A DNA stretch of 64,000 nt from an uncultured Bacilli bacterium (GTDB taxonomy: Bacteria > Bacillota_I > Bacilli_A > RF39 > UBA660), in NCBI GenBank assembly GCA_934098705.1, contig CAKOPC010000002.1, forward strand, positions 62,001 to 126,000, given 5' to 3'. Below, in pieces: positions 61,807 to 64,000 of this stretch; within the stretch, counting starts at the first letter, position 1; every line of letters begins with the position of its first letter. The position numbers and the translations under genes are program-made. Under the pieces are notes generated by a model. The model searched no databases. It had not been told where the DNA came from and saw only the letters and a program-made list of their open reading frames with translations.

Positions 61807-62991
61807 TTATTCAATAATTTCAGAAATTGAACCAGCACCAACTGTTCTTCCACCTTCACGAATAGAGAATTTAGTTCCTTGTTCTAGAGCGATTGGGTGG
61901 ATTAGTTCAACTGTCATATCAACGTTATCACCTGGCATAACCATTTCAACACCAGCTGGTAATTCTATAACACCAGTAACATCTGTTGTTCTAAAATAGA
62001 ATTGTGGTCTATAGTTTGCAAAGAATGGAGTATGACGTCCACCTTCTTCTTTAGTTAATACGTATACAGCAGCTTTGAACTTTTTGTGAGGTGTAACACT
62101 TCCTGGTTTAGCAAGAACTTGTCCTCTTTCAACTTGTTCACGAGAAATTCCACGAAGTAATACTCCAGCGTTATCTCCAGCTTCAGCATAGTCTAAAGAT
62201 TTCTTAAACATTTCAATTCCAGTTGCAACAGTTTTTTGAGTAGGTTTAATACCAACTATTTCAACTTCATCATTTAATTTTAATTGTCCTCTTTCAACAC
62301 GTCCTGTAACAACAGTTCCACGTCCTGTAATTGTGAATACATCTTCAATACTCATTAAGAATGGTTTATCAGTATCACGTACTGGAGTTGGAATATATGT
62401 ATCTACTGCATCCATTAATTCTTCAACTGCTTTAATATCAGCTTCAGAACCTTCAAGTGCTTTAAGAGCAGATCCACGAATAATTGGAGTATTATCACCA
62501 TCATAACCATATTCAGTTAATAATTCTCTAATTTCCATTTCTACTAAATCAAGTAATTCTGGATCATCTACTTGATCACATTTATTCATAAATACAACCA
62601 TAGCAGGAACACCAACTTGACGAGCAAGTAAGATATGTTCTCTTGTTTGAGCCATTGGTCCATCAGATGCTGCAACAACTAAGATAGCACCATCCATTTG
62701 AGCTGCACCAGTAATCATGTTTTTAACATAGTCAGCATGTCCTGGACAGTCAACGTGAGCATAATGTCTTTTTTCAGTTTCATACTCAACGTGAGCAGTA
62801 TTAATTGTAATACCTCTTTCTCTTTCTTCTGGAGCTTTATCGATATTTGCATAATCAACGAATTTAGCTCCACCTTTAGCAGCTAATACTTTAGTAATAG
62901 CAGCAGTTAAAGTAGTTTTACCATGGTCTACGTGACCTATAGTACCAATATTTACATGTGGTTTACTACGATTAAATTTTTCTTTTGCCAT
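61807..62991 (-). CDS. tuf: Elongation factor Tu
   Basis: 394 residues. G1 GHVDHGKTTL, G3 VDCPGHADYVKNM, G4 NKCD, effector loop RGITINTAHVEYE and the C-terminal domains with GRGTVVTGRVERG. Delivers aminoacyl-tRNA. Codon use is visibly more biased than in neighbours, as expected for high expression. It follows fusA with a separate promoter between them. Confidence 0.99.
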   Translation of the reverse strand: MAKEKFNRSKPHVNIGTIGHVDHGKTTLTAAITKVLAAKGGAKFVDYANIDKAPEERERGITINTAHVEYETEKRHYAHVDCPGHADYVKNMITGAAQMDGAILVVAASDGPMAQTREHILLARQVGVPAMVVFMNKCDQVDDPELLDLVEMEIRELLTEYGYDGDNTPIIRGSALKALEGSEADIKAVEELMDAVDTYIPTPVRDTDKPFLMSIEDVFTITGRGTVVTGRVERGQLKLNDEVEIVGIKPTQKTVATGIEMFKKSLDYAEAGDNAGVLLRGISREQVERGQVLAKPGSVTPHKKFKAAVYVLTKEEGGRHTPFFANYRPQFYFRTTDVTGVIELPAGVEMVMPGDNVDMTVELIHPIALEQGTKFSIREGGRTVGAGSISEIIE

Positions 62992-63028
62992 AATAATTTT
63001 TTTCCTCCTTTTTCTATATACAAATTAT

Positions 63029-63057
63029 ATTTTATCTAATAATTTCAAAAATTTCAA
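63029..63057 (-). promoter_or_regulatory. Internal promoter between fusA and tuf
   Basis: Minus-strand TTGAAA (63057-63052), a 17-base spacer and TAAAAT (63034-63029), 37 bases before the tuf ATG. It would allow tuf to be transcribed independently of fusA. Confidence 0.6.
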
Positions 63058-63079
63058 CTATTAGTAGCAAATTTTTTTA

Positions 63080-64000
63080 TTAATTTCCACTTTTCTTAAT
63101 AATATCTTCAGCGATTGATTTTGGTACTTCCTCATAATGATCTGGGATCATTTGGAAAGTTCCTCTACCTTGTGTATTACTTCTTATGCTTGTTGCATAA
63201 CCAAACATTTCAGAAAGTGGTACCATTGCACTAAATGCAATAGCATTACCTCTTGCTTCTTGAGATAAAGGTTTTCCACGTCTTGCAGTAATATCGCCCA
63301 TTACTGTACCAAAATAATCTTCTGGAACAACTATATCAACCTTCATTATTGGTTCAAGAATAACAGGTTTACATTTATTTTTAGCTTCTTTTAAAGCCAT
63401 ACTTGCAGCAATTTTAAATGACATTTCGTTAGAGTCAACATCATGGTAACTACCATCATGAAGAGTTGCTTTAACATCTATCATTGGGAATCCTGCTAAA
63501 ACACCAGTTTTTAAAGCGTCTTGTAATCCCTTATCAACAACTGGGATGTATTCACGAGGAACAACACCACCAACAACTGCATCAACAAATTCATATCCCT
63601 TATCAGGATTTGGTTCAAAATTAATCCAAACATGTCCGTAATTACCACGACCACCAGATTGTTTAATATATTTACCTTCACAGTCCCCAGCTTGTGTTAT
63701 AGTTTCACGATATGCAACTTGAGGTTTACCAACATTAGCATCAACGTTAAATTCTCTTCTCATACGATCAACTAATACATCAAGGTGTAACTCACCGATA
63801 CCAGCAATTATTGTTTGACCTGTTTCAGTATCAGTTCTAACTCTAAATGTTGGGTCTTCTTCAGCAAGTTTTCCTAAAGCTATAGCCATCTTATCTTGAT
63901 CTGCTTTTGATTTTGGTTCAATAGCAAGTTCAATAACTGGTTCTGGAGCTTCGATAGTTTCAAGAATAATAGGTTTTTTCTCATCACATAAAGTATCTCC
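63080..64000 (-). CDS. fusA: Elongation factor G, C-terminal 306 residues
   Basis: The gene enters from the right edge; its start lies outside. The visible part begins in domain II (GDTLCDEKKPIILETIEAPEPV) and includes domain III (KLAEEDPTFRVRTDTETGQ, GIGELHLDVLVDRMRREF), domain IV (SGGRGNYGHVWINFEP) and domain V (EPIMKVDIVVPEDYFGTVMGD ... RGRGTF-like QGRGTFQM). GTPase that moves tRNA and mRNA through the ribosome. Upstream of tuf as in the str operon. Confidence 0.97.
   Translation of the reverse strand, partial: GDTLCDEKKPIILETIEAPEPVIELAIEPKSKADQDKMAIALGKLAEEDPTFRVRTDTETGQTIIAGIGELHLDVLVDRMRREFNVDANVGKPQVAYRETITQAGDCEGKYIKQSGGRGNYGHVWINFEPNPDKGYEFVDAVVGGVVPREYIPVVDKGLQDALKTGVLAGFPMIDVKATLHDGSYHDVDSNEMSFKIAASMALKEAKNKCKPVILEPIMKVDIVVPEDYFGTVMGDITARRGKPLSQEARGNAIAFSAMVPLSEMFGYATSIRSNTQGRGTFQMIPDHYEEVPKSIAEDIIKKSGN

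Noticed and set aside
1..64000. CRISPR arrays, IS elements, rRNA genes, prophage
   Set aside because: No regularly spaced repeat series, transposase or integrase genes, rRNA sequence or phage structural genes were found on reading both strands.

Overview
The window comes from a very AT-rich bacterial chromosome (A+T dominates even inside genes). It looks like a low-GC Firmicutes/Bacilli lineage of the gut 'Tenericutes-like' type rather than a true Mycoplasma. UGA is used as a stop (for example the 4-base ATGA overlap at 3988-3991 and the gene ending at 11223). The only tRNA seen is tRNA-Trp(CCA). Wall genes (ftsW, amidase with LysM repeats) and sporulation-type genes (sigG, a YjcZ-like peptide, a SleB/CwlJ-like hydrolase, the start of a YlmC/YmxH gene) are present. 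No genus can be named from sequence alone.

Layout. 1-5.9 kb: anaerobic ribonucleotide reduction operon (NrdD-like paralogue, nrdG, nrdD fused to a redoxin domain, trxB). 6-10.6 kb: hypothetical and cell-surface genes. 10.6-17.7 kb: tRNA-Trp, spore/wall hydrolases, a UDG-family protein, metK under a complete SAM-I riboswitch, rnc, yidD, a degenerate ZnuA-like lipoprotein, and hsp20 under a CIRCE element. 17.7-18.4 kb: sigG. 18.5-26.5 kb: two tandem copies of an unrecognised two-gene unit, each an ANL-type adenylate-forming enzyme followed by a seven-helix membrane protein with degenerate histidine-kinase and receiver domains. Both units share promoter architecture, and the last 588 bp of the kinase-like copies are identical. 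26.5-33.7 kb: radical-SAM protein, a broken duplicate of the comEC 3' end flanking a metallopeptidase and a DUF1016 nuclease, then intact comEC, comEA and ftsW. 33.8-39.3 kb: YjcZ-like peptide, def, a short smc, gmk and an Abi_2/HEPN gene. 39.4-56.2 kb: rpsI-rplM-truA and the complete S10-spc-alpha ribosomal cluster (rpsJ to rplQ) without rpmD, with leaders in front of rplM and rpsJ. 56.3-60.7 kb: rpoD followed by three divergent sigma-70 paralogues and an acidic protein in one operon. 60.9-64 kb: ankyrin protein, tuf and the 3' part of fusA.

The best candidates for undescribed biology are (i) the duplicated ligase / pseudo-kinase units, with 21-bp-spaced direct repeats at the same distance from both promoters; (ii) the four-sigma operon, driven by a promoter with a near-perfect palindrome between -35 and -10; and (iii) the NrdD pseudoenzyme translationally coupled to nrdG. 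Several gene starts below were moved downstream to the first ATG with a good Shine-Dalgarno site.
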